Shown: positions 27,463 through 41,179, counted from the first letter of the stretch. The stretch is DNA of 64,000 bases from Dicaeum eximium (GCA_013396995.1 VWZP01008344.1:1093302-1157301), one strand, 5' to 3'. Numbers and translations: made by a program. The notes: generated from the sequence alone by a model not told the origin.

Positions 27463-30400
27463 TGGTGGGGGGCGGGGGGAATGACTCACTCACAAAGCTA
27501 GACCAGGCTTCATATTAGCAGTAATTTTCACTGCTTTAAATTCTCCTCAAAGCTGTTTGGGGAAGAAAACAAAATGTATATGTCATCACCTGAGGTTTGA
27601 TTTGACAAATGCATTGTTTTTAACTGAATACTTTCAAGACAGGTTCATCCTCTTTTTAGGAATTTAGCAACCTTTTTTCAATGCTAATTTATATTATTCT
27701 GGTAAGAGACCTATCTTACAACTTTGTATCTAACCAACCCCAAAGGTCATTGCATGACAGCCTTAGTACTACAAACCCAAAGGTTCTTACTCAAGACTTC
27801 AGCATTTTTTCAAATAATACTATTTTAGTGATGTCAAAGGTCTTTAATGTCTTCCGTTGCAAAAGGGGTTCAGGTTTGATATTCCCAATCCAGATTCTTC
27901 CCAAAGAAATAAAGAAATGGTGTAGTTCTTCCTATATCTACCTTCTTTGCATATATCTACTTTCCTTGGGGTGTTTGCCAAAACACAAGACTTTAAATCT
28001 GATACCACTTAATCTATTCAATTACTTAATCTATGTATTAGGAAATGTTTTCAAATATTATGCCATACAAAACCCATCACTGTTATTAGTAAAAGGAAAA
28101 TTGCACTCTTACAAGTAACATTAAGTTTGCCACTCCTCTTGGACACTGTAAAAGTTAAGAGAAATATTATATGACTTAGCAATGTAATATCAAACTAACC
28201 AGACAGGGTAAATTAAATTTTTGTTCATCTTAAACAAAAAGATTACTTCAACAAATAGGATTGAATTTATGCTTCAAAATGTTTTAAGTTGCAATAGAAA
28301 TTATATACTAATCAGTAGCATCATTATTATGAAATTGAAAAATTTAGATCCATCATTTAGAAATAATACTGGTAATCTAATAGTTTTTTAAAAGTGTGAT
28401 TCCTTCCTTCCCAAGGACCAACAATAGGGAATGTTGTGCAACTGTAATTATTACTTATTAATATTTAATTAAATTTACTTTATGTTACATCAGCCATCTT
28501 ATTTTAAAACAAAAAGTAGAGACTGAAAAAAAACACAAGTTATAAATATAAAAATAACATTATCATTAATTTAAATTTTTTACAACATATTTTTTCAAAA
28601 CAGATTATAGCAATAAAAATGGAAGAGAATCAAAAATAGAAAAACAAAAGGAAGACACAAAAAGAGCAAGGCTGCAGTTCACCCATGAGTAAAAGCAAAG
28701 TAAAAGACAGTGTCTATCAAGAGATCAGAAAACAAACCTAGAAAAAAAAGAACTCCAGATTGTGAAAAAATGCAGCTTGGAATTCAAATTTTGTGAACCT
28801 GGACATATCACTAGAAAACTAAATGAAATTTTCCTTGGTGAAAATCTTTTCGCCTATAAATATAAATAGATTTGAGCAAACTCTAGATGGACTCTGCTGT
28901 TTATTCTGCTATTCTTTGATCTAATTTTTAATTAATTCTAACTGAATTAATACCAATTACCTTAACTGTAAGTACAATCACAAAGAAGTCCATAGTCTGA
29001 AATTCACCAAGCACTTATAGAGAAAGACAAAGGGGTTTATGCGTTTCCATTACTTGCTCCAACTAAGTTCATCAAGACCCTTCTTTCTGGTATCATTTTC
29101 CTTTGCTATTATTTTTAAGAACAACAGGAAAACAAAGAAACAAAATAACATATTCTTTGTGATTAACTAAGAGCCAATGACTTTCTTCCTTGCCATGCCT
29201 CACCTTGACTTTCTCTGAACAAATACTGTTGAGCAGTAATCGCTGGGGCAGTATTGCCAAGCTAATAAAACAAACTGCATTAATAATATTCAGCTTAACC
29301 AGAATTGTAGCAAATACATTACAAAAAAAGGGAAAATGTACACACTTTCCACTTTTGATGAATGCCACAAATTACTCATAACAACATGTGGCACCAGAAT
29401 AGAAATGAGCCAACAGCTGCAGAGATTTAAGTCATTATGCCTCTTGTCTGGTACCTCTCCTGCTGGAAGTTACCATCTTCAGATGTGTGCATTTATAACC
29501 CAATTCCTCTCAGAATGGTTAAAACACAGATAGTTCTCTTCCTAAGTCATCCCACCTAGACTGTGAACTTACTGCAGTCCTACAGTATTATGTAGCAAAT
29601 TTCCTATGCAGTCCTCAGTGGGAGCAGGAACGTTCACAGAGCTGTCAGAAGAGAAGCTGTGACCAGGAGATTCTCAGGAAGGTTTGAGACAGTTCTGCGC
29701 AAGTCTGAGGAGAACTTCAGCCTGGTGGGTGTCATTCAGTAGTAAATAACTGGGTTCTGGCACACTAATATAATTTCTGTAAGGCAGGCAACAAAGCAAC
29801 AGGGCCCCTGCCATGAGGAACCGAAGGTTTGTTGGGGGTTATCAAGCTGAGATAATATTTAGCAGCAAATAGTGGGGAAAAGTATGTTCCAAAAGAGACT
29901 CTATTTTATACCAAAATATTTCTTTCTCCTCAATACCTTCTACAGAGAAGTAATTCAACAACAACTGTTTTGGTCCAGTAACCATCTTTCATTAGAGAAA
30001 AGAAGCTTGCTACTGCATATATGTATAGAAGTCTTTCTAGAACAGACTAAACTTTGTGTTTTATTTTTACTAGAATACCACTAAAATAAAACCCTAATAA
30101 TGGGATGAAACTTGCACAGACATTTTTCAGCTTAGATACTGCCAATTCTCTCAGCATCCTAAGACTAAAATGCATTTAAACCACTTGGAAACATGTGAAC
30201 TTGAGACCTCAGATACTGACTTCATAGGGGAAAAGAACAGACAAACAAACAAAAAAAAAGGAGTTAGGTTCAAAGACTGGACTGTAGGCAGACTTTAAAA
30301 TCAAATACTGACAGATTTAATCCAAAGGTCAAACCAGGAAAATCTGCCTCTTACCATTAAAGAGAACTGAACAGAAAAAGGAAGAGCTTTAGGCTGGTAG

Positions 30401-32920
30401 CTGATGTTTCAATAGTGCTGCACTCATGTATAATTGAATACTCCATGACTGGCTGATAATACTCTCCTTTGTGTTCCTATCACAAGTTTTGCAATAATGG
30501 TCAAGATTTGTGGTTTCCAGCAGTCAGCCTAGAATATTGTGTTCCTGCTCCAGGACTAACATAGTAGTCCTAATTTTCCACTGGGATGTGCAATATAATT
30601 GCATCAGTCTGCTTTCTGAAACTCTTGCAAGGGTGTGAAGCTAAAAAAATAGGCAAGACAGAGGCTTTGTTTGGGCACCAGAATGCAGAACAGAAATAAA
30701 AATAACTAATTAATTTAATCCCATAGCTAACTTCACAAATGGAAGCAAAAGCAACAGGTACTGGAGGGTAAGCACATGGATGTATGAAGGAATAAAAAAG
30801 CAGCTAATTCTTGTTCAGATATAATGGCAATTTTAACTTACACAAATAGCAAGAAGTGTGTTTTCTGTATTTACATGTTATAAATGCCTTTATTTTTAAA
30901 TAAAATCCAGTATACTGATAGATGTAAAAATGGAAGTTCTGAGGCACAACTACAGCTAGTGTTCCAAATACTACAGCTCTTTTGGTTGACTAGACTTAAA
31001 AAGAAACTCTGACATCAGAGTCCCAGATGATATTTCTTCGAGGTGGCTGCACTGACATGAAGCAAACAGAACTATTTATCTGCATGTTTTTCCTAACGAG
31101 CCTTGGAAATGACACCCAGAAAGAAAATAAAAATGGACAACATCTGCAAATTGCTCGTGTCTCCTCAGATTGCAGGCCTCATCCTCAGCCAACATAAAGC
31201 TCAAGCAGAATCAGACATCAGAAAAGAATCTGATTTCACAATTCTAGAACCTTTTCCCGGAGTTTTTTGTATACATTGCAGACATTTCTAGACAGTTTAT
31301 TAAACCTAGTAAGAATCACAGAATCAAACTATATTTTGACTGTATATGGTACAAGTCCTCTGACACCTGGATAATGCAGATGAAATACATGCTAAATGCA
31401 TATGATAAAACTACAACAATGCAATGGTTGCAAACATTTAAAAGGTACTAGTTTATAGATTACATTTCACTGAGTGACAGGTTTCTGCAGAAACTGCACA
31501 AAAAATATTTTTCCAACATTTTTTCAAGAGCAAATTATGAACACCTAAAATATGAATTGTTCCCATCTGTAAAAAGTAACTTGTTTGAAAGTTGAACATT
31601 AATACATTCTTTTGAATTAGATAGTTGTTCTTATGTTGGATTTCTCTTGCATAATCCATCTGCTTACATTATCATCCTCTTATTAACACACAGAAAATGA
31701 TTAATAATATGGCCAATGAATTCCAACTATGTTTGTCCTGAAGGCAGAAATGTAATCAGGTTATACTTTGCCATAAATTATTCCACTACTCAGCACTTTT
31801 GAATTGTGCTTATTGCACACGACCTACAATATTTGGTAAACAAACATGTATAGCCACTACCCTGGTAAATATGACAGCATTACAGGGCCTTTTTTAAAGC
31901 TAACAACACAGTTTTCCATGGAATACATCAGCTCATACATTTGAGGTCTCTGAAAATACAAATGACTTACTACCAGCTGCAGTTTTCTTACCTTTGGCTA
32001 TATTCTCTCAGCAGTTTCAATATATTTCTCTTAATTAAGAGATTTAATCAGCCATAATGAGTACATTAGCTCTTGACATTTTCTGCAGCTTTATTCTACT
32101 TGCCCAGCCATCTCCATTGGTGTTGGTCAGTACAACCATTTTAAAGGTAAGGAGAAAGAATTGTAAGATACTTGACATAAATTATAAGCATTATGATATG
32201 GCTTCGAATTACAACCTCTCATATTTTGGGGCTTAATATTTTGTATTTAGCAATACCTATTTCTAACAAAATACAAAATTTCTATGTTAGAGAAAAAACC
32301 AAAATTTGTAAGGAATTCATTATAAAGACTTGATTTTTTAAAAACAGATATGCCCGAATTCCAAATTCCCAATTCCTGTTGCAATGCAAACATTAGGACA
32401 TGTGGTAGTACCCTCTGGAATTTTAAATTTATTTTTACAGCTTTTGAAAGACATAACCTTATTCATATATGTTTCACTCTATATATAACTGTTCACATGT
32501 CTTCATATCACAGTATTCTAAAAATCTCGAATAATTTTTATTAGAAAGAATAACCTGCTTTTCAGCAGCAACAGACCAGAAAATAATTATGTAAAAAATA
32601 AATTAAATGCATTTTGAAATATCTGAGTTGCAAGGGAGTGTGACACTTAAAAGTGAAGAACAATTTACAAACAGACTAAAACATACCATGTCATCAAAAA
32701 GCATGATCCCAGCAGCTTAGAGCATAGCATGGAGAGTAAGTACAGGAAAAGGATCATCTATGTAGCCGGGTTTTTTTTTTTTAATTCTGTCTGTGACAGA
32801 TGTTGGCAAAGTAGCTGTTAGGGTAGCTACAGTGTGTACCAGATAAACAATTATAACTGTATTTGACATAAATCACAATCTCTAGAATGTGCCCAAGTTC
32901 AATTTAGGAGAGGAAAAAGA
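27463..32920. other. Gene-poor AT-rich intergenic DNA
   Basis: No recognised gene or RNA. A 145-codon open frame at 27681-28118 has no recognisable domain and looks like chance in AT-rich DNA. 'agaatcacagaatca' near 31314 resembles a CR1 terminal microsatellite but lacks an attached body. Confidence 0.6.
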
Positions 32921-32921
32921 G

Positions 32922-32960
<39 letters not shown>
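32922..32960. repeat. Uninterrupted run of 39 A
   Basis: A pure homopolymer of 39 A directly precedes a GC-rich segment. CR1 elements do not end in poly(A), so such a long run is unusual in a bird-like genome. It may be a microsatellite expansion or the tail of a retroposed transcript lying to the left, but no parent transcript was recognised there. Confidence 0.9.
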
Positions 32961-32963
<3 letters not shown>

Positions 32964-33215
32964 GAGAGGTTTTCCTGTTTAGCAGTCCAAGGGGCGCTCT
33001 CAGCCACACGAGCCCAGTGCCAGATGTGGTGCTGCCGATTGGCTGAGCACTGACCATGTGTCTGAGCCGTGCGGAAATGGAAACCCCTCCCCGAGCCAGA
33101 TCTGCATTGCAGTCAGGGGAAGAACAAGATTTATTTCCTATGCGCTGCTCTCTTGCTCAGATATGGACACGAGCAGGAAATCCACCTGCAGTTTTCTCGC
33201 CCTAATAAAATGTAC
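32961..33215. promoter_or_regulatory. GC-rich segment with inverted CCAAT box, candidate regulatory element
   Basis: About 250 bp of higher GC in AT-rich DNA contains 'ccgattggctgag' (inverted CCAAT) near 33036 and 'ggggcgctct' near 32990. No exon structure is evident. The abrupt change of composition at the A run could also be an assembly seam. Confidence 0.28.
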
Positions 33216-36200
33216 CAAATAATACTAAAGGTTTCGTTAGTTGTACAATTACCTCTAATTAGTGTTTTGCAAAACGTAGTAACAAAGAATGAACACTTAA
33301 GATCAAGCATAATTACATATCATTTTTTACAGTTTTGATTTCAAGAATAGGCGATATTACCTGCTACAGCCTCCATTTTTCTTGTTTCTTCTACATCTGA
33401 AGGGTTTTTTTTTTTCTTCCTGTGTAGACAAGTGAATCCCAATCAAAAATTATTCTAGAAATCTTGCCATTTTCCCCCCACCTTTCCCCCCGGCTGTGAT
33501 GATTTTATTACAAAAATTTCAGAACAGCTGACTCCTCGTGCACTGGCATCACAAATATAGCATACTAAACTCCATTTTACCTGGAGTTTTCAACTGTAAA
33601 TCACTTTTTTTTTTCCTGCTAGCAATACATAAACTCCTTTCTATTTGATCTACATTTTAAGAAAATGTATGTTTGCTAACAAAAAAATTTCTAGCATAAA
33701 CAAAGAATACTGCTTTTAAGAAAGCCCTAAATTGACTCTAGAGCCTTTTGTAAACCAAACAGCCCAGGCTGTTAGGCATATGATTCTTTATTTCAAGTAA
33801 GCTCCTTTAATATGATGGCATTTCATCATGACACCTTTACACTTTGTCTAGGGCATAATTTTGCCAGTAACAGAATTCCCCCTATCCTGAGACCTGGACA
33901 ATAAATGCGGAATTCTTGGGCACAAGGTACAGAGCCAGCTATGTTATAATGGCATCTCAGCAAGCTATTTTCCCCTCACTGCTAGTGGTTTTATTGTTTG
34001 ATTAGTCCAAATACCATCGCTAATGCACACTTCTTTTTTTAATTTTTGTCAGAAGGGTTCAAGAAAATAAAATTTTGAAAATTGAGATAAAACATAGCAA
34101 GTTATGGAATAAAATAGAATCTAATAGGTTGAGATTTAATTAACATACAAAGAGCAGAACAAAAAGAGAAAAGACATGTAGGAAACTATTCATATTTATA
34201 GCAACCAAAATGCAGGATTATTTTCCATTTTATATATCTGATAAAAATATAAAATATTGTAAAAAAATAACATTTTAAATAGAGATAAAATTTGTAGAAA
34301 GAAGCAATTGTCACCCTGAATGAAACTGAAATATACAAAAGGGAAATATACAAAGGGAAATATAGAAAGGGAAGTATACAAAGTTTTCAAGTATTTTTAA
34401 TTGAGCTAGCAGCTAAAAATTGTTTGATCTCTCTCATTTCCTGCATCACAGCTCTCAGACATAGCTCCTGAGGAATAGCAGTCATGGAAAATTGATCTAA
34501 GGTTTCAGACAGATGGAGTGGAATGGACACAGTCACAAGAGTTTGGTGCTATTTCCAAAATATTTGCTGATTACTAAACCTGTAGCAGGCTGGTATTCGT
34601 ATATATCTTTTCATTTCAAACTAGCTTATAGACAGACAGGTGGATTACTTCAAGCACTCCTTTATCAATTATTAAAATTAATAAGGAGAGCGCAAATTGC
34701 AGTAGCTGATGTGTCTGCATGCACTCTGTAGCTTCCACGGGAAAAGGCAGACAGAAGCTTTCTCAAACCCCTGCAACCCAGTCCTGCAGAGACTGCCAGA
34801 GCTCTGGGACACAAGACACTTGACTGGCACAATCTGTATGGAAAGGGTCTCTAGGATTTGTTATTTCTGGAGTGAGTGTGTGTATACATATATACAGATG
34901 TATATGTATGTCTGTGTACATCTATTAAGAGTTATAACAATTACTGAAATAAAGCAAATGCCGTAGCATAATCATTCTAAAGCTAATCAGTGTATTGGCT
35001 CTATATATTTTTCAATTAATTAAGTAAAAGGTTTTCATGCACCCTGCATATAAGAATTGCCCAAATGTTACCAGACTTTAGTATATTATCCTCTGTTCAG
35101 CAAGGCTCAGCAATTTAAATGAAATTCAGAGATGAAAACAATGGTTTCCAAGTGAAGAAGATAGCAGAAGCTGCAGTTGCTTGCACAATTCTGAAGTGTC
35201 TCCAGTAACACTTGCCCATGTTTAAATATACCACATTTCTACAGCACAGACAATAGAATTGAATGTTAAACAGCATTTTGGCCTGAAGCTCACATTAATG
35301 ATTTTCTGTGTAGCGCTCTGGACTCCTTCTCAAAATTGCAGTCTGCATCCTTTTTAAAGTATGAGACTCATATATGGCCAAGTCAACTCCATGTTCAAAA
35401 GTATGACAGTACTAACATTTAATTAATAATGAGTCCATTTGTTTGTGCAATCTCAGAGTTTTATACCAAATATATTTAGTTCTGTGAATTGGCTCCATTA
35501 ACATTAGTATTCTGGAGACTACAGTTCAAGATCAATTTCCTATTTGCATCTTAAACTTCGTGTAATACTAAAAAATACTTAGGACAGTTTTACCAGCAAT
35601 ATTTACCTACTTTAAAATTCACTTCACAAACAAATGCTGTATAAGAATCGAACAATAAAAACCTCAAAAAAACCCAGAACAAAAAAAAAAAAATAAAAAG
35701 GACAATGAAGTGAAACTGACATTCCAACCACATAAATATGTAAAAGCTAAAAGCCTTTCCCACCATTTTTTATTTGTTTGTTTTTTTAAATAGACACACT
35801 CTGTTGCTCCCTTGGCTTACGAAGAGGAGAGTACATATTTGCAAACATTGCTAGTAAAAAGAAGAGCATGTTAGCCATCTGCATAGATCACCAATACCAC
35901 ATCTGCTACATAATGTGAAAGTTCATCTGACTATGAAACTGTGTGAGCCAGGACAGGTGTGAGTGTTTGAAATACTGCATTTTCACTTGAGGAAATGGGT
36001 GACCCAAAACAGGGAGCAATATTTTACTAGACAACCTGATAACACTTCACTAACAGAAAACCATTTGCCTGAAATCAAAATTACAATTTTATCTAAGCCC
36101 TCAAACTTGTGTATCATTTTCATCTGCAACAGTGAATCTTTGCAAAATGTGCATCTCCCTCATTTACTGGTTTGTCTTTTATTTCAGTGCAGTAAGCACA

Positions 36201-37400
36201 GTATTGTAAGATTATTACATTCTGTACAGTTGATTACACATAGGGGAGGGTGATCATGAACTGAAACTGTAGAATTCAAATGTGATCTGCCTGTGGCTGT
36301 GCAACCAAATGAACTGCAAGACAATCAGCCTCCATGAGTAACAGTTAAGATGTGAAATGAATGACAATCAAACTAATAAAGGAATTCTTCAAATGTGGTG
36401 AGGCAGCTCCCATGTAAACTACAAAAACCTTTGAAACTAAGAGCATATTTAGCCAGTACCATTGTCTGTCTCAGTACTGTCACCTGGAAATAACAGAGGC
36501 AAGAAAACAAACAACATACGGAGATAATTTTATTTTAAATAAAAAGCTAAGTCGTGTCGTTTACTTTGCTAAGAAAAGGAAGATGATAAATTCTTGGCTT
36601 TGGCCTCAGTGCAAAGAATAGCTGATGTTCTATGGGATTTTCAGGGAGTTTTACTTTCTGTGTAGACATCTACCTTCTCAAAGATATATAAATTGTCTAA
36701 AAACTGGTTTCAATCCCTGTATATGATAGGAGTGAGAACATTTCTAGATATGTTGGGAACTTCTCTATGAATTAGGAAAATTATGTTTAGTTAATCAAAC
36801 AGGTTTAGAAACTCTTGCAGAATTTTTTTTTCTTTTAAGAAACACCAGGATAAAATAAAGAAATTAAATTAACAAATTAACACCTAATACTAAATTTCCA
36901 GTGATTCAGCAAAACCTCATCAACTGTCTTACTCCTTTACACAGGATGAAGATATTTTTAAAGGGGTAAGTGCCAACTCCTGTTAAGGCTAGGTCGTCAT
37001 ACTAAAATAGGTACTGGTACTAATGAGAGGATAACCAAGACTGAAGAAACCTTGACTTTAATAGCAAATTTTTATAGCACTGCTTTCCCTGATGCCATTA
37101 TTCTGGTAAGGAAAAATTTGTAGTGTATGTGCTTAACTATGCTTCATTCTGTGCGAAACTCCCGCAGAATACCCTTGCTCCTGAACTCTCTATGGTAGTT
37201 TATGATGACAAGCGCCATTAAAAACTACAGGCAATGCTTCAGAATGGGGAAGTTTGTGAAACTTACTGCTTGGACTTGTTTTGGTATTTATCCGGAAAGT
37301 GACTAAACTACGCTCGGTTCTGAGGGTGAGCGCTCAGAGCCAATCTTCAGCCGCCTCCTTGCAGCATCTCCAGCGTAAAACAATACGCAGAGACAAATAA
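33216..37400. other. Intergenic DNA upstream of the HNRNPA3 CpG island
   Basis: AT-rich with no recognised gene. It contains a small minisatellite at 34329-34384 and an alternating TG/TA tract near 34872-34925. GC content begins to rise from about 37290 into the CpG island. Confidence 0.6.
34329..34384. repeat. Short minisatellite, about 14-bp unit, four copies
   Basis: Successive units read 'aatatacaaaaggg', 'aaatatacaaaggg', 'aaatatagaaaggg' and 'aagtatacaaag'. The repeat explains the PFVYFPFVYF pattern seen in the minus-strand reading frame, which is therefore not a protein. Confidence 0.85.
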
Positions 37401-37419
37401 CTTCTCTGAGAAGCTCCTG

Positions 37420-38240
37420 TGCAGCTCGGGCACACCCTGATACTCCTGCAGACATCCACTGTAAGCAGGGCATCTCCTCCTTTTCTCCTCTCTCCTACCG
37501 AGCACCTGATGCCGCCCGCCTGTGCCTCCCCTGTGCGGCTCGGCCAGAGCGCTCCCCCTCAGGGCCCCCCGCGCTCGGGCCCGGCGGGGGCGGGGCGGGG
37601 GCGGCCGCAGTGAGGAGAGGCGGGGCCGCCCCTCGCGCCCGTCGCGGCTGCGCCGGCGCCGCCACCCCCACAGCGGGCGGTGGTTTGTGCGCGGGGCCGG
37701 CGGCCGGCGTGGGACCGACCAGGGCGGGAAGGCGCTGTCGCTGAACGCCGGCACGGTGATATCTTCTCTTTCCTCACCTCCCTACTCTTCTCCGCACCTT
37801 CCCTCTCCCCATCTTCCCTCGTTCCCGACCCTTTTCTGCCCTCCCGGCGGGGAAAGCGCCGCGNNNNNNNNNNNNNNNNNNNNNNNNNNNNNNNNNNNGG
37901 TTGGCGGCAACGTGTCACGGAGCCCATTGCAGTTCCCGTGGCCGCCGCCTCCTTGTAGCGCTCCTGCCGCGCTCCAGAGCCGCTTTTGCCTGCGACACGC
38001 CGCGTACTCTGCAATGGCGGCGCGGGCAGGAAGGGAGAGGGAGAGGCGGCGCTTCCGCCGCGCGGCCCCCCCGGCTGCGGCCGCCACTTCGCAGCGCTCC
38101 GGCGCGTGGGTGAGGGGCCCGGGCCTCGGCCGGAGCAGGGCTGTGGGCTGCGCAGCCCTTCGCAGGAATCCCTTTCGCAGCAATCCTGGGCGCACCGAAA
38201 CACATGGGCGCGTGTTCGGGCAGCAGTAGCGCAAGGCGAG
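37420..38240. promoter_or_regulatory. HNRNPA3: Large CpG island, likely promoter for HNRNPA3
   Basis: Dense CpG and GC boxes fill this stretch, interrupted by a 35-N gap at 37864-37898. A YY1-type initiator context 'tgcaatggcggcgc' lies at 38010-38023. An open frame from the ATG at 38014 runs 32 codons to a good splice donor (TGG|gtgagg, exon end 38109) in phase 0, the same phase as the HNRNPA3 RRM1 exon. A leader or alternative first exon here is therefore plausible. The longer frames crossing the gap on both strands are Arg/Ala/Pro-rich island noise. Transcription direction is inferred from the downstream gene; a divergent transcript cannot be excluded. Confidence 0.65.
38014..38109 (+). 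CDS. Candidate alternative first coding exon (uncertain)
   Basis: ATG at 38014 opens 32 codons (MAARAGRERERRR..., then Ala/Pro-rich, ending SQRSGAW). They finish exactly at a consensus-like donor, TGG|gtgagg. The phase is 0, so splicing to 41753 or 45493 would keep the HNRNPA3 frame. Splicing to the acceptors before 41226 would instead meet a stop at once (TCC TAG or ATC TAA), making this a short upstream ORF. The peptide is not recognised and its composition is typical of CpG islands. Transcript evidence is needed. Confidence 0.22.
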
Positions 38241-38249
38241 CCCTACACG

Positions 38250-41100
38250 TGCGTGCGTCATTGTTCTGCCCTGCCTGTGTTCCTTCCCCCCACCCCCTTC
38301 CAGCGTCAGCTACCCGGAGTAGTGCGGTAGGGATATTCTTTAAACACTTCCTACGCATTCAGTTTTCTCGAAACAGACTTTAGAAATATTAAAATGGTTT
38401 AGTGCAGCACGGTGCATCTCGCAGAGGATGCTACACCTTGTAGCACCTCCTAATATCTCTCAGCCCTGCCCAGAGGGAGTTAAAGCGTATCGGGAGCCTT
38501 TGCTGCCCGGGGAGTTGGAAGAAGGAAAACTACAGAGTTCTTTCTTATTCTCCACTCCCACAATTCCACATGCAAAAGATCGAGGACATTCTGCCATGAT
38601 CCTGGTGAACAGCATGAAGCAATCTAGACAAACCTAGAGAAATCATCCTTGCCCTACCTGGAGGGAAGTAGTGATATTCTCCCATTGCTTTCTTTTTTTT
38701 AAAAGCTAAAGTTTTTTGCTCAAGTGTTTCAGAGTATGGCAAGCAAAAATAGTGCGCTTTTTTTTGGTGTGTATGTGGTGTTTTTACTCCCTTCACTGAA
38801 AGCTGGAACCTTATAAATTAAGATCTGAGAAACCAACAGCTCACACTAGTTTCTGTTCCTACATTAAAAACTGAAGAAAGTGGATCTCTTAACCAAAGCA
38901 GCTAAAAATAACGTTTTCATGTAAGCAATTGCTTTAGCTGCTGTTGTAATTTAATAACTGAGAGGGCTGATGCATTCAAAGCATTGGAACGTTGTTCAGT
39001 AAAGCTTGGGAACCTACCACATCAGGTATTAAGCTAATATCTTAGTTTTTTCTTTTTTGTCAGGCACATGTTCCTGTTGATGTTGGGAATATACTACCAA
39101 CGCACTTCAACTTGAGAATAAATTTTTTTCCTGCTTTAACTTTTAGGTTTAGTAAAGCACCATTCTGTATGCACTTCAGGTCCAACTTGAGTTGCTTTCA
39201 GAGAAGACCAGTGCATTTGCATTGTATTCTCTGATTGGATGGGTGAACTTCCATCTTGATAATGTCTGGTTTGTCTCTGTTAGCTTTTTCTCTCCTTTAA
39301 GAGGCAGAGCAGCGTTGTGAGTAATGAAACATGTCCTGGTGACTTCTTTATCGTTATAATTAAAAGCTTTCCTTAAAGACTGCTTTAAGCTCCATATTTA
39401 AGTTGCAGTATATAATTGCTCAGCGCTAGTTTAACTAGCGTTTAATAACGAAAGTATTCTGAGTATTTTTATTCAGAGTTGCATAGAGTAGTTTGCTGGT
39501 GATGAGAATTTAAAAATCTAGTGTGGTCAGCCTTAACAGCTTTCTGTAAGGCAAAATAGGACTAGGGCTGAGCAGGGCTGTGTTCCACATGAGCTGATGG
39601 TGTGCATTAGTAAGAAGAGAATTCCTTTTTGACCCTCAAGGCCTTCAGAGGCCACTGGGGCAGAGACCATGCCCAGGAGCTTTATGTTGGCCAGTGTGGA
39701 GCCTTGCTGGGGAAAGCAGCAGGTGACGGCTTCAGAAAGGGTTTCATACTTTCCATTACTTTGAAGAGGTATTTAAATAAGCTTATTCCTTTATTCACTA
39801 ACAATTCCTAAGGCTTTAGTTTGCCATACAGCTAGTTCGTAGAAAGTCCTTGAAGTGTTAATGTTCTGTTTCATACCTCCCTTACATGACTTAAAAAACT
39901 GAACAGCTCAGTTGAAGTACTTAACATCCTAATAGCTCTTAAGTCAAACTGATGTTTGATTTAAAGGATTTCAAGAGCAGGTTTAACATTGTGTAGTGAG
40001 GAGCTAAAGATAATACAAACACTTTGATGTTACTTAATAAAACCTTTAAAATTCTTAATGCATTAAATGGTGATACTCATGATTTCACAGTTGAGTTTAA
40101 TTTGAAGCTGGATTTTAACATGAAGTTATGTTTAAGAATTTTCACTTAGAATAGAAACCTGCCTGCCTTTCCATGTACAGGAACAAAATTTGCAGGAACA
40201 AAACTTTAGAAACACCCCTCACAACCCAAACAAACAAACCTGTCACAGAACCACACCTAATCTTGTAAATATCTATTCCTTCAAATGCAGCACAAGTGTA
40301 GTTTTACTGAAGTATGTTATGTAGGCAACAGTATTGCATTTTGGCTACTGTAATAAAGCTTCAAGAAACATTGAAAGTAGTAATGACTATTGGCCAGAGA
40401 TACACAAATACATTAATCCTAGGACTAACTGAAGGATCCTAGAAAGTTTCATAGAAAAAAAGGCCAAATAGAACATGATTTTTTTGTTTAAATGTGTAGG
40501 TATGGGTTTATTCACTAAGCTTATCTTGAAATAGGACATACATTACATAGGACAGGGCAGTAATCAAATATATTAAATGGAAGCAAAAGTAATGCAGATG
40601 CCTAGTGCTGTAGACTCCTGAGGATGAGCAGTTCTTGATGTTGAAAGGTAGCATCAGTAAGGGGTTCTTGCACTACTCCTAGTGGAAAGTATTTTTTAAT
40701 ACAGGAACTATACAAGATATCCCTTTATTGTTCCACACTGTTGGATAGCTGACTACAAGAGGTAGTCATCAGAAAGTTCTAATAAGCTGTATTTTAAAAT
40801 GTTACATGTTTTGGGGGTTAAAAATCCAGAGACGCAGAATTCACATAGTTTGGGTATTGAAGATGGAATTTGCTTGCTGTGTATCAGCTGTTGTCTCAGT
40901 AGTTTTGCCAGACAGTAATAGATAAAGGTTTGCTGCAGATTTTAGCATTAGTTTGGATAGTGAGCTTGACTGGGATAGTAGATGTTTTTCTTATACAGCT
41001 CTTTTTAATTGTTAGCTAAGCCTGAGGCTTTCTATCCTACCCTTTTTAATACTTCTGGGATTTTTTTCTACTTTCACCTGTTTCTTCTATAAAGCCACAC
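38250..41100. other. Probable first intron or 5' flank of HNRNPA3
   Basis: AT-rich DNA with no recognised exon, repeat or RNA. If the 37.4-38.2 kb island is the promoter, this is intron 1. Confidence 0.5.
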
Positions 41101-41179
41101 CTGTGCATTGCAGCCAGAGAAGGCCATGTGTCACAGGAACTGCTGGGGTAAGTACTGACTTATCCAACCTGTTTTCTAG

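Noticed and set aside
27681..28118. 145-codon + strand frame downstream of the LINE fragment
   Set aside because: Hydrophobic and AT-codon biased, no recognisable domain, and it does not continue the reverse-transcriptase alignment.
31310..31340. CR1-like terminal repeat (agaatcacagaatca)
   Set aside because: Two short units only, with no recognisable CR1 body on either side.
37522..38229. 235-codon open frame spanning the gap, and a 214-codon frame on the opposite strand
   Set aside because: Both cross 35 Ns and consist of Arg/Pro/Ala/Gly-rich CpG-island translation on overlapping strands; no domain and no coherent exon structure beyond the 38014-38109 piece.
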